DNA from: Neorhizobium huautlense
GTDB taxonomy: Bacteria > Pseudomonadota > Alphaproteobacteria > Rhizobiales > Rhizobiaceae
DNA length: 64,000 nucleotides
NCBI RefSeq assembly: GCF_002968575.1
Contig: NZ_PVBM01000009.1
Span: 1 to 64,000 of the forward strand
Reading direction: 5' to 3'
Shown here: positions 8,353-16,630 of the stretch, in pieces
How positions within the stretch are numbered: position 1 is the stretch's first letter
How the letters are laid out: each line of letters begins with the position of its first letter
Notes under the pieces: generated by a model
Seen by the model: only the letters and a program-made list of their open reading frames with translations
What the model was told of the DNA's origin: nothing
Database searches by the model: none
Translations under genes and position numbers: made by a program

Positions 8353-10200
8353 CTAGTCATTGCCGATGTAGCCGCCGGTCTGTCGCCGCCATAGGCGAGT
8401 GTAAAGCCCATTCCGCGTCACAAGCTCCTCTGGGTTGCCCATTTCGACGATGCGGCCTTCACCTAAAACGACAATTCGATCCATGCTCGCGATGGTGGAG
8501 AGGCGATGCGCGATCGCGATGACTGTCTTGCCGGCCATCACCTTCGCGAGATTTTCCTGGATTGCAGCTTCGGACTCGCTGTCGAGGGCTGAAGTTGCCT
8601 CATCGAGCACGAGGATCGGCGCTTTCTTCAGCAGCACGCGGGCGATGGCAATACGTTGGCGCTGACCGCCTGAGAGCTTGACCCCGCGATCTCCAACGAA
8701 GGCATCGTAGCCCGAGCGGCCCTCCTTGTCCTTAAGATCAGCAATGAACCCATGCGCATGAGCGGCAATAGCAGCCTGCACAACCTCGTCATGGGACGCA
8801 TCCGGGCGACCATAACGGATATTGTCACCCACCGAGCGGTGAAGAAGGGAAACATCCTGCGAGATGACGCCGATGTTTTCCCGCAGACTGCTTTGCGTGA
8901 CGCCCCGGATATCCTGATCGTCAATAGCGATCGAACCTCCGTTGAGATCGTAGAATCGGAGCAGGAGGTTGACGAGCGTCGTCTTTCCCGCGCCAGATAG
9001 CCCCACTAGTCCAACCTTTTCACCGCCATGGACTGTCAAGTTCAAGCCGTCGATCACCGGCTTCTCGCGATGATAGGAGAAGCCAACCGAGTCAAATCGG
9101 ATCTCGCCCGTTCCTACCTGCAGGGGCTTTGCATTCAACGCATCCACGACGGTTGGCGGTGTTGTCATCACAGGCATAGCGTCGCGCAATGTGCCGACGG
9201 CTTGAAAGATTTGTTGTCCCATGTCGATGAAGACCCGAGCGTTACCCGAAAGCCGCTGGGTGATGTAGATCGCGGCAACGAACTCTCCAGTCGAAACCGA
9301 TGAATTCAGCATCCCGTGAAACCCGGTCCCGAGCATGGCGATCCAGAAGAGCGCATTGACGCTGTTTATTGTGACGCTGGTCACCATATAGACCCGCCTT
9401 TCATGCTGCTGACGAGTGATAGCGTTCGAGAAGATCCCTCGCAAAGCGCCAGCCTCGCTATCCTCTGCTGCAAACTGCTTTACCATCTGCATATTCGAAT
9501 AGAGGTCCGTCATAGCGCCGACCACCAGGCTTCTCTGCTTCGCTGAGAGCTTCGATCGCTCCGAGAAATGCGGTACCGCTACGATCGCAATGGCGATGCT
9601 GATGATGATCCATATCAGCGCCGGCAACGTCAACTGCCAGCCGACGGAAGCTAGCAGCAGAAGCGATCCCAGGAAATGAACTGCAAAGTTGGGAATGCTA
9701 TAGAAGGCCACAACGACCTGTTGCTGCACAGCGGTCGAGACTTGGGACAGTCGCGAAGCCACCTGGCCGGCAAACGTGTCGTGAAAGAACGCGATATCCT
9801 GCCGCTCGACCGCCTTATGCCCTTGCCACTGGATGGCAGAAGGTAAGCAGACCGCCACGGTTTGCGAGGAAAGGGCGCTCGTGACGAAGGAGAAGAAAGG
9901 CGAAATTGGGAAGAGCAGTACGGCCATAAGGACCAGCAGCGACCAATCTTCTGCCAGAAAGGTCGCCGCCCCCTTATTCGTGACCCCATCCACGATATCG
10001 GACAGGCTCCAAATCAGGAAGAGATTGATGCCCTCTACTGCCATCGAGAAGACGGCGATGGGGATGAGCGCGTACCGAAACATCCGCGCGAAATGCCAGA
10101 GCAGCACAAACGGCCCTTGAGTTGGGAGGGGCTGGTAAGGGATGTCGAGAGGACGGATCAGCGTCTCGAATGGCTGGAAAATGCGATCTGAAAAAGACAT
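8353..10200 (-). CDS. ABC exporter, fused permease and ATP-binding domains
   Basis: A 615-residue half-transporter of the ABCB (MsbA-like) class, acting as a homodimer in the inner membrane. The first 340 residues hold the transmembrane bundle (hydrophobic stretches around AVFSMAVEGINLFLIW, SLLVLMAVLLFPISPFF, LLLLASVGWQLTLPALIWII). The C-terminal nucleotide-binding domain has Walker A GLSGAGKT near residue 400, the signature LSGGQRQR near 509, Walker B ILVLDEATSALD and the H-loop AHRLST. ATG 10200 is preferred to an in-frame TTG at 10221. The substrate is unknown; lipid, peptide or drug export are all possible. No partner gene is adjacent on this strand, and the gene is divergent from the response regulator at 10514. 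Confidence 0.85.
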   Translation of the reverse strand: MSFSDRIFQPFETLIRPLDIPYQPLPTQGPFVLLWHFARMFRYALIPIAVFSMAVEGINLFLIWSLSDIVDGVTNKGAATFLAEDWSLLVLMAVLLFPISPFFSFVTSALSSQTVAVCLPSAIQWQGHKAVERQDIAFFHDTFAGQVASRLSQVSTAVQQQVVVAFYSIPNFAVHFLGSLLLLASVGWQLTLPALIWIIISIAIAIVAVPHFSERSKLSAKQRSLVVGAMTDLYSNMQMVKQFAAEDSEAGALRGIFSNAITRQQHERRVYMVTSVTINSVNALFWIAMLGTGFHGMLNSSVSTGEFVAAIYITQRLSGNARVFIDMGQQIFQAVGTLRDAMPVMTTPPTVVDALNAKPLQVGTGEIRFDSVGFSYHREKPVIDGLNLTVHGGEKVGLVGLSGAGKTTLVNLLLRFYDLNGGSIAIDDQDIRGVTQSSLRENIGVISQDVSLLHRSVGDNIRYGRPDASHDEVVQAAIAAHAHGFIADLKDKEGRSGYDAFVGDRGVKLSGGQRQRIAIARVLLKKAPILVLDEATSALDSESEAAIQENLAKVMAGKTVIAIAHRLSTIASMDRIVVLGEGRIVEMGNPEELVTRNGLYTRLWRRQTGGYIGND

Positions 10201-10513
10201 TGTGCTCTCATTGGAATTCAAACTCTGAAAATAGCCCTATTGAACCATGCATCGGTGCACGTGGGCACCCCATGGCAGTACCAAAAACCAGAATGAGCAG
10301 CTTATCCGTGGCCTCAGGAGAAGCGATCATACCCGTCGGAACGAGGGAACGTCCTCGAAACCTACTGCTGTGCTCTACACGACCGCTGATGGCGCTGAGA
10401 GACCTCAGGCCCTCGAGCGAACGCGGATCAAAACTAGGAAGACCAAAGTTAAAAACTGCGAGGAACCGAGTGCGACGCCTCGCGTTGCTCGACTTGACGA
10501 CCACGGAGGCATC

Positions 10514-10906
10514 ATGCAGCGCGTACTTATTGTTGAAGACGAATTTATGGTGGCCCTCGAGCTGGAGTCCGTCCTGGAGGATTTGGGATATCAGGTGATT
10601 GGTATTGCGGCTGATTCCACTACTGCGTCGCGGCTCGCCGAGCTGTCGCCAGACGTAGCATTGGTGGACGTGAATCTACGGGACGGTCCGACCGGGACCT
10701 TAGTTGGACAACGGCTTGGCAAATTAGGCATCAAAGTGGTATTCACGACGGCAAACCCAGCCCTGCTGGGGACGGGTGTGCCAGACACCATCGGGGTGCT
10801 TTCGAAACCATATGATGCGAACCAGGTGGAGGACGCGCTGGAATTTGTCCGTGGCGAGTTGTCTGCCCCGCCAGCTCCGCTCGTTGTATTTGAACAGCAC
10901 GCTTAA
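10514..10906 (+). CDS. single-domain response regulator (CheY-like)
   Basis: A 130-residue receiver-only protein. The acidic pair VEDE lies at 8-10, the phosphoacceptor Asp52 in LVDVNL and the conserved Lys98 in LSKPY. There is no output domain, so it signals through protein contacts or as a phosphate sink. ATG 10514 has GGAGG four bases upstream; the open frame further upstream is not protein-like. It is convergent with the HWE kinase, their stop codons overlapping by four bases. Such single receivers are common partners of HWE kinases in Rhizobiales, so this pair is likely cognate. Confidence 0.85.
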   Translation: MQRVLIVEDEFMVALELESVLEDLGYQVIGIAADSTTASRLAELSPDVALVDVNLRDGPTGTLVGQRLGKLGIKVVFTTANPALLGTGVPDTIGVLSKPYDANQVEDALEFVRGELSAPPAPLVVFEQHA

Positions 10907-12354
10907 TGCCGCAAGAGATTGGCGAGCGGGCATTCTAAGACGACCTGAAGGCCTTCCGGCAACCACCGGCGTTCCAAAGTCCCGCCCAGTTGACCTTGAA
11001 CGCTCACCAGGGACAGCTTGGTCCCAAAGCCCGTCCTTTCAGGCTCTCCCGTAATGCGTGGACCATTGGTTTCCGTCCAGGTGATGCGGCAGCGTTCCCC
11101 GTGCGCCTCCAACACTATGGCCACGCGGCCTTCTATCGTCGACAAGGCACCGTACTTGGCCGCGTTGGTGGCCAGCTCATGGAAGACCAGCGCAAGGGGC
11201 GTCGCCGAACGATCATCGATTGAAATTTCGTCTCCGGAAATCTGGAGGCGGCCTTGGTCCTCCGTGCGATAGGGGCGTAGAATTTCCTGGAGGAGATTCT
11301 GTAGTGTGGGCAACGTCGCCGAAGAACGAGATTCCTCGCTATGTGGCCGGGCGAAATCGTGGGCACGACCAAGGGCCGCGAGACGCTGTTGGATGTCCGA
11401 GGCGAACGCCTTGCTCTCTGGGAACCAACGTGCCGACTGGCCAATAATGCCATTGATGATAGCGAAGATGTTCTTGATGCGGTGGCTGAGTTCCTGGCTC
11501 AGGAGCGCGAGGCTATCGGTCGTCTCCTTTGCCACATGGATATCGGTGCAAGTTCCGTACCAGCGGTCAATTGCGCCGTCGGCATCTCGCATCGGCAACG
11601 CCCGCCCCAGAACCCAGCGGTACTCGCCCGAGTGATGTCGAAGGCGGTAGTCGATCTCGTAAAGCTCGCCTGTGGCGAGCGAATGACGCCATCGCTCCCA
11701 GGCCCGTTCCTGGTCATCGGGATGGAATAGGCCGTTCCACCCCTCGCCATCGGTGCTGCCGACCGACATGCCAGTGAACTCGTACCAGCGGGCGTTATAA
11801 TAGTCATGATACCCATCCGGTCGGGTCGACCAGACCATTTGCGGCATGGCGTCGGCCAACATACGGAAACGCAGCTCGTGATGGCGAGCCTGCTCCATCA
11901 ATCGATCAATCTCTAGATCGGCCGCGCGTACGGCGGAAATGTCCCGCGAGATGGAAAGCAGATGGCTCGGTCGCCCGTCTCGGTTCCTTATCGGAAGGAC
12001 CTCGACATCCCAATATTTCAGCGTTCCTTTGAATGTCGCCGTGTAACCCTGAAAATGATATGACCTGCCCTCGCGTCCGGCCGCAATGGCCTCGAGAGCG
12101 GCTTGCTGTTCGGGACCCGACCAGAAGTCTGGCCAGGGGCAATGCTGAATTTGCCGAAAATCCTCGATCTCCATAACCCGTGTGCCACCCTCGCTCATGA
12201 AGAGCAGGCGGCCGTCTAGGTCGAGAATCTTCACGCAGTCACTGCTTGCAGCTAGCAAGGATCGCAAGATGTCGGCTGTGTTCAGTCCTTCAGGAAGGTC
12301 GGGAATAATCGTGGCGCTGGACACGTGGTCACGTTCGCCGACATTCGACTTCAT
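10903..12354 (-). CDS. PAS-PAS sensor histidine kinase of the HWE family
   Basis: A soluble 483-residue kinase without transmembrane segments. Two PAS domains (about 25-140 and 155-275; the second with WYEFTGMSVGSTDGEGW and FHPDDQERAWERW, a classical PAS_3 fold) would sense a small ligand, light or redox state. The HWE catalytic module follows: phosphoacceptor His in SQELSHRIKNIFAIINGI, the N-box HELATNAAKYGALS and the WTE motif in ITWTETNGP that defines the family. ATG 12354 is chosen over an in-frame TTG 45 bases upstream. It faces the single-domain response regulator tail to tail. Confidence 0.88.
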   Translation of the reverse strand: MKSNVGERDHVSSATIIPDLPEGLNTADILRSLLAASSDCVKILDLDGRLLFMSEGGTRVMEIEDFRQIQHCPWPDFWSGPEQQAALEAIAAGREGRSYHFQGYTATFKGTLKYWDVEVLPIRNRDGRPSHLLSISRDISAVRAADLEIDRLMEQARHHELRFRMLADAMPQMVWSTRPDGYHDYYNARWYEFTGMSVGSTDGEGWNGLFHPDDQERAWERWRHSLATGELYEIDYRLRHHSGEYRWVLGRALPMRDADGAIDRWYGTCTDIHVAKETTDSLALLSQELSHRIKNIFAIINGIIGQSARWFPESKAFASDIQQRLAALGRAHDFARPHSEESRSSATLPTLQNLLQEILRPYRTEDQGRLQISGDEISIDDRSATPLALVFHELATNAAKYGALSTIEGRVAIVLEAHGERCRITWTETNGPRITGEPERTGFGTKLSLVSVQGQLGGTLERRWLPEGLQVVLECPLANLLRH

Positions 12355-12671
12355 ATAAATACCACGTCCCGGAGAGTTACCCAAAACCCCATACGCCAAC
12401 TTCCAGCGTTTTGCATCTCTTTAACGCCCATGGCACGATATTGTTCATATCGGCCAGAATTCTCTGAACTCAGGAGCCGGAGGGCTGTCAGCTTCTTCAG
12501 AGATGAAGTCGGGATCCGGTTCAAAAATAGATGAGCACGAGGAGGGCGGAGTACGCCGTCTGATGGCTGAATGACCGTAGTTGACGCATCAGAGGCATGG
12601 CTGAAGTGGGCATTGAACGGCCAGCCCGCACATCTGGCGGTCGGCCCCCTTACGGCAATTGCACAAAGGGT

Positions 12672-12722
<51 letters not shown>

Positions 12723-12739
12723 GAGGACACCGTTCCCAT

Positions 12740-13023
12740 GTGACGTTTTCGAAATGGCGAGAAACGACCTTATTGCAACGGCGGTTGGCTGCGTTCGCAG
12801 ACGAACCAAAGGTGCTGCGCGTTTTCCTCGGGGGTCGATGGCTGCTGATCGCGCCAACGCCTATTCCGATATCGATCTGCGCATTGTCACTGAATCTGGT
12901 TCTGACGCGCTGCTTGAAAGTACAACCAGCCAGGAACTCCATGCAGCCCAGGATTTCATAAGACACGCCGCGTGGTGTTCTTTCAGAAGTGGATGTAGGC
13001 CCCGTGTTGCCTGGCCCGACTGA
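12740..13023 (+). pseudogene. nucleotidyltransferase-like fragment, frameshifted
   Basis: Two frames together give the start of a polymerase-beta-type nucleotidyltransferase. Frame A (from 12740) reads LLQRRLAAFADEPKVLRVFLGG; frame B (from about 12830) continues with GSMAADRANAYSDIDLRIV, which matches the GS...SDxDL metal-binding motif of aminoglycoside/lincosamide-type nucleotidyltransferases. The switch lies in a G-run near 12829-12834. After SDIDL the sequence loses family resemblance and the frame ends at 13023, well short of a complete enzyme. The (TC)23 tract sits just upstream. It is probably inactive, although slippage events could restore one junction. Confidence 0.55.
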
Positions 13024-13026
13024 GCT

Positions 13027-14283
13027 TCAGTCAGCTTTCCGGCCGTGCCGGCGATCCAGCCAACGCATCGCTGGTGTCACCGTGAGCCCGTGCATCAGGA
13101 TCGACAAGAAGACGACAAGCGACAGGATGACCCACAATCGATCGCCGTCCTCGAACCGCCCGTGATTCAGGCCATAGGCGAGATAGTAGAATGAGCCAAC
13201 ACCCCGAATGCCGAAGAAGGCGATGGTGATTTTTTCGGTGAGCGTCGCACGGACTCCAATAAGTGCAAGCAAGCCGGTTACAGGTCGAACGACCAGCAAT
13301 ATGAGCAGGACTGCGACAATCTCTATCCAGCCGATACTGGACAGCAAGCCATTGACGATGGCGCCGCCGAAAGCAAGCAGCAGGAGCATCATCGCGATGC
13401 GCTCGATCTGCTCGGTGATGTCGTGCATGTCGCGCTGGAAGTCGTGGTCGCGATGGGAGCTGCGCAATGTCAACGCAGTAACGAAGACCGCGAAGAAGCC
13501 GTAGCAGTGCAGCAGCTCGGACACGCCATACGACACGAAGGTAGCTGCGATGGCTACCAATCCGTCGCCTGTCTTTGCCAACGTATCGCCGGGCATCTTG
13601 AAGGTTGCCCAACCAAATACACGGCCGACAAGCCAGCCGCAGCCAATGCCAGCAATCACCTCCCACAGGACATGCAAGGTCAGCCAACGAGCGAACCAGG
13701 GCTCTCCTGTTGTGGCCGCAAGACTTAAAACGATGGCAAGATGCACGAAAGGAAATGCGAACCCGTCGTTCAGGCCTGCCTCTGACGTCAGCGTGAAGCG
13801 AACAGTGTCTTCGCCCCCTTCAAAGGGCCCGGCAACTTGGATGTCGGCCGCAAGAACAGGATCGGTGGGCGCGAGGCTTGCTGCTAAAAGCAGTGCAGCC
13901 ACCGCACCTAAACCAAGGATGGTCGTGCCAATGAACGCTATCGCGATGATGCTCATCGGCATCGTGATCAACAACAGCCGCCAAGTGGTTTTCCACCCTT
14001 TGAATGAGAACCGGCGGTCAATCTTCAGGCCTGCGCCCATCAATGCGACAAGAACCACGAACTCCGTCAACCGTTCGGTGGCGTAAGGGTGTGCACCTGG
14101 TGATGGGTCCAACTTCAGATATGGCGACGTGTAGATCAGGCCGCCAATGGCCAAGCAAACGATGGGAAGCGAGAGCGGAAGTCGGCGTAGAGCCAGCGGT
14201 AGCCATGCTACCAATGCGATGAGAAGCCCCGCGCCTGTAAGCGCCACTGCATAGGGGTCTGGTTCCCAGCCGTGGGTCACCAA
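13027..14283 (-). CDS. cation/proton antiporter (NhaP/CPA1-type)
   Basis: A 418-residue integral membrane protein with about 12 hydrophobic segments and the sodium/hydrogen exchanger core: LIALVAWLPLALRRLPLS, EFVVLVALMGAGLKIDRRFS, SLAPTDPVLAADIQVAGPFEG (the TDP ion-binding motif) and TSEAGLNDGFAFPFVHL (the ND pair). It would exchange Na+ or K+ for H+ across the inner membrane in pH or salt homeostasis. The start is TTG 14283 or GTG 14280; no ATG fits and the ribosome binding site is weak, so this end is uncertain. The gene stands alone, convergent to the microsatellite region. Confidence 0.85.
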   Translation of the reverse strand: MVTHGWEPDPYAVALTGAGLLIALVAWLPLALRRLPLSLPIVCLAIGGLIYTSPYLKLDPSPGAHPYATERLTEFVVLVALMGAGLKIDRRFSFKGWKTTWRLLLITMPMSIIAIAFIGTTILGLGAVAALLLAASLAPTDPVLAADIQVAGPFEGGEDTVRFTLTSEAGLNDGFAFPFVHLAIVLSLAATTGEPWFARWLTLHVLWEVIAGIGCGWLVGRVFGWATFKMPGDTLAKTGDGLVAIAATFVSYGVSELLHCYGFFAVFVTALTLRSSHRDHDFQRDMHDITEQIERIAMMLLLLAFGGAIVNGLLSSIGWIEIVAVLLILLVVRPVTGLLALIGVRATLTEKITIAFFGIRGVGSFYYLAYGLNHGRFEDGDRLWVILSLVVFLSILMHGLTVTPAMRWLDRRHGRKAD

Positions 14284-14548
14284 GGATCAAACCTATTTCT
14301 TCGCCGCATAGAGCGTTCACCTTCGTCTGCCGATCTCCGGTAGAGAATGGTTGGCTTCGCTCTATGTTCCAAGATTTTGTCTCGTAGGTTGCCGAAGCCA
14401 GATCGAAACTCGGGCCAGTCTTGGCCTTCCCTACCGCTGGTTCTGTTCCTTTTGGTTGGGCGCCAAGGCGAGACGATCAACGGGCGAGACTGCTCTACGG
14501 GTACGTCCCCCTTTAGCAAGTCTGCCGCGACAGACGATTTGCAATCGC

Positions 14549-14558
14549 GCTCAAAATA
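14549..14558 (+). promoter_or_regulatory. candidate operator copy upstream of the XRE-cupin gene
   Basis: GCTCAAAATA, 38 bp before the XRE-cupin start, is repeated exactly at 15237-15246 upstream of gabT. Its place ahead of both the regulator and its neighbour suggests a shared binding site. The rest of the 14284-14596 gap shows nothing else. Confidence 0.3.
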
Positions 14559-14596
14559 TCATCCATTTGCGCGAACATTAAAACAGGTGCATAGGG

Positions 14597-15220
14597 TTGA
14601 GCGGAGCGTCGTCAACGGAGTGGATAAAACAGGTGGACGAAAGGTTCGATATCGGTGCCCGACTTCACGCGATGCGTATCGCCGCGGGTCTGTCACAGCG
14701 GCAGCTTGCGGAAAGGGCAGGGGTCCCACATGCACAAATTTCGAACGTCGAGACGAACAAGATCAGCCCGTCTGTCTCTACGCTGCGAAAGATCTTGAGC
14801 GGCCTTGGTATGGGCATGGGAGAATTTTTCGAACCGGAACGAAGCCCCCCCAAAGGTCCCTTCTTTTCCGCGGATGAGCTTGTCGACCTTACCTCTCGAG
14901 TACCAGCCCAGGGCCTTGCAAGCGGGCCAGAAGCCTCACTTGTCTTGCGTCAGGTGGGCGATGCCCGGGCTCACAACCTACAAATCCTACATGAAGTCTA
15001 CGAACCCAACGCTGATACGGGCGAAACATTCCTGCAGCATGCTTCTTCAGAAGGGGGTTATATCGTCCAGGGCGAGCTGGAAATAACAGTTGGCGAGGAA
15101 GTCAGGATCCTGAAGGCCGGCGAGGCATATCTGTTTGACAGTCGCCAGCCGCACCGCTTCCGCAATCTGTCGGCTGAAAGAACCGTCGTCATCTCCGCGT
15201 GCTCCCCTCCGTACCTCTAG
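14597..15220 (+). CDS. XRE family regulator with C-terminal cupin (PuuR-like)
   Basis: A regulator of about 207 residues with an N-terminal Cro/CI helix-turn-helix (LHAMRIAAGLSQRQLAERAGV, HAQISNVETNKISPS) and a C-terminal cupin (FLQHASSEGGYIVQGELEITV, ILKAGEAYLFDSRQPHRF). This architecture matches PuuR-type regulators of putrescine and GABA catabolism, and the next gene is gabT, so control of amine use is the natural inference. The frame opens at TTG 14597; GTG 14633, with GGAG upstream, is an alternative start that keeps the whole helix-turn-helix. The gap to gabT is 72 bp with a palindrome-like element. Confidence 0.8.
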   Translation: MSGASSTEWIKQVDERFDIGARLHAMRIAAGLSQRQLAERAGVPHAQISNVETNKISPSVSTLRKILSGLGMGMGEFFEPERSPPKGPFFSADELVDLTSRVPAQGLASGPEASLVLRQVGDARAHNLQILHEVYEPNADTGETFLQHASSEGGYIVQGELEITVGEEVRILKAGEAYLFDSRQPHRFRNLSAERTVVISACSPPYL

Positions 15221-15234
15221 CGCCAACTATGCTA

Positions 15235-15254
15235 TTGCTCAAAATAATGAGCGA
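15235..15254. promoter_or_regulatory. palindromic candidate operator ahead of gabT
   Basis: TTGCTCA (15235-15241) and TGAGCGA (15248-15254) form an inverted repeat with one mismatch around a 6-base centre, 38 bp before the gabT start. It contains the GCTCAAAATA also present upstream of the XRE-cupin gene. Binding by that regulator is inferred. Confidence 0.35.
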
Positions 15255-15292
15255 GTCTATAGAGTGCTCCGTCGGTAAAAGGGGATATTGCA

Positions 15293-16600
15293 ATGGCTAC
15301 TTCCAATGATCTGCATGCACGCCAGAAGGCTGCCGTCGCTGGCGGCGTGGGAACCCGCACCATCTTTGCCGACAAGGCACTGAACGCCGAGCTTTGGGAT
15401 GTCGAGGGAAACCGCTTCATTGACTTTTCGGCGGGTATTGCTGTCAACAATACCGGTCATCGCAACCCAACCGTCATGAAGGCAGTGGCCGAACAGGCGA
15501 ACCGCTTCACTCACACCTGTTTTCACGTTGCACCCTATGAAAGCTATATCCGGCTAGCGGAGCGACTGAACCAGATAGCACCGACTGGCGCCGAGAACCG
15601 GACAATGCTGATCACCACTGGCGCCGAAGCGGTAGAGAACGCAGTAAAAATTGCCCGCGCCTATACAGGTCGTGCGGGCATCATAGCCTTCTCGGGCGCC
15701 TTCCACGGTCGCACCATGCTGGGTATGGCGCTGACCGGCAAGGTTATGCCATACAAGAAGAACTTCGGTCCCTTTCCGGCCGACGTCTATCACGCGCCGT
15801 TCCCCAATCCCTTCCTCGATTACTCGACTGAACAGGCGGTTGCGGAACTGGAGCGGCTTTTTGCGTCCGACGTGGATCCGGCACGTATAGCAGCCTTCAT
15901 CGTGGAGCCGGTCCAGGGCGAGGGCGGCTTCAACGTCGCGCCACGCGACTTCCTCGTCAGGCTCCGAGAGATTGCCGATCGCCGTGGCATCGTCCTCATC
16001 GCGGACGAAGTTCAAGCAGGTATGGCGCGTACCGGCAAGATGTTCGGTTTCGAACATGCGGGCGTGAAGCCGGATTTGGTTACCATGGCAAAGGGGCTTG
16101 CAGGCGGCTTCCCGCTTTCGGCTGTGACCGGCAAGGCCGAAATCATGAACGCGGCCCATCCGGGCGGCCTCGGCGGCACCTATGCCGGCAATCCTCTCGC
16201 AATAGCGGCGGCCAATGCCGTTCTCGATGTCATCGAAAATGAAAAACTCTGTGAGCGCGCGGCGGAGGTGGGGCGCCGGATTTCCGGCCGCCTTATCTCG
16301 ATCGCATCACGCCAAGGGATGGAGCGGATTGGCGAGGTACGCGGGCTTGGTGCGATGGTCGCATTCGAGTTGGTTGAGGACCGCCAATCAAAGGCTGCCG
16401 CACCTCATATCACAAACCGTATCGTCGCCGAGGCCGAAACGCGTGGCCTCATCCTCCTTTCTTGCGGTACACGCCTGAACGTCATCCGGTTGTTGCCACC
16501 GCTGACGATCGAATGGCATGTGCTCGAGGAAGGACTTGCCATACTTGAGGCCTCCATCGAGGCGGCATTTTCGGATGCTGCAACGGCAACGGCGGCCTAG
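15293..16600 (+). CDS. gabT: 4-aminobutyrate--2-oxoglutarate transaminase
   Basis: A 435-residue class III PLP aminotransferase that moves the amino group of GABA (or a related omega-amine) to 2-oxoglutarate, giving succinate semialdehyde and glutamate in the cytoplasm. Evidence: FSAGIAVNNTGHRNP near the N-terminus, TTGAEAVENAVKIARAYTGR (phosphate binding), IVEPVQGEGGF, LIADEVQ with the PLP-contacting Asp238, and the Schiff-base Lys267 in MAKGLAGG. Length and motif order are those of GabT. It follows the PuuR-like regulator and precedes a ThDP enzyme by 30 bp. No intact succinate-semialdehyde dehydrogenase lies nearby; a broken aldehyde dehydrogenase is at 0.3-1.6 kb. Confidence 0.88.
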   Translation: MATSNDLHARQKAAVAGGVGTRTIFADKALNAELWDVEGNRFIDFSAGIAVNNTGHRNPTVMKAVAEQANRFTHTCFHVAPYESYIRLAERLNQIAPTGAENRTMLITTGAEAVENAVKIARAYTGRAGIIAFSGAFHGRTMLGMALTGKVMPYKKNFGPFPADVYHAPFPNPFLDYSTEQAVAELERLFASDVDPARIAAFIVEPVQGEGGFNVAPRDFLVRLREIADRRGIVLIADEVQAGMARTGKMFGFEHAGVKPDLVTMAKGLAGGFPLSAVTGKAEIMNAAHPGGLGGTYAGNPLAIAAANAVLDVIENEKLCERAAEVGRRISGRLISIASRQGMERIGEVRGLGAMVAFELVEDRQSKAAAPHITNRIVAEAETRGLILLSCGTRLNVIRLLPPLTIEWHVLEEGLAILEASIEAAFSDAATATAA

Positions 16601-16630
16601 GTCGCCAATATCAACAGCAAAGGAAAGCGA

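Noticed and set aside
11341-11730. Plus-strand open frame of 129 codons inside the HWE kinase gene
   Set aside because: It lies antisense to clear PAS and histidine-kinase motifs and resembles no protein family.
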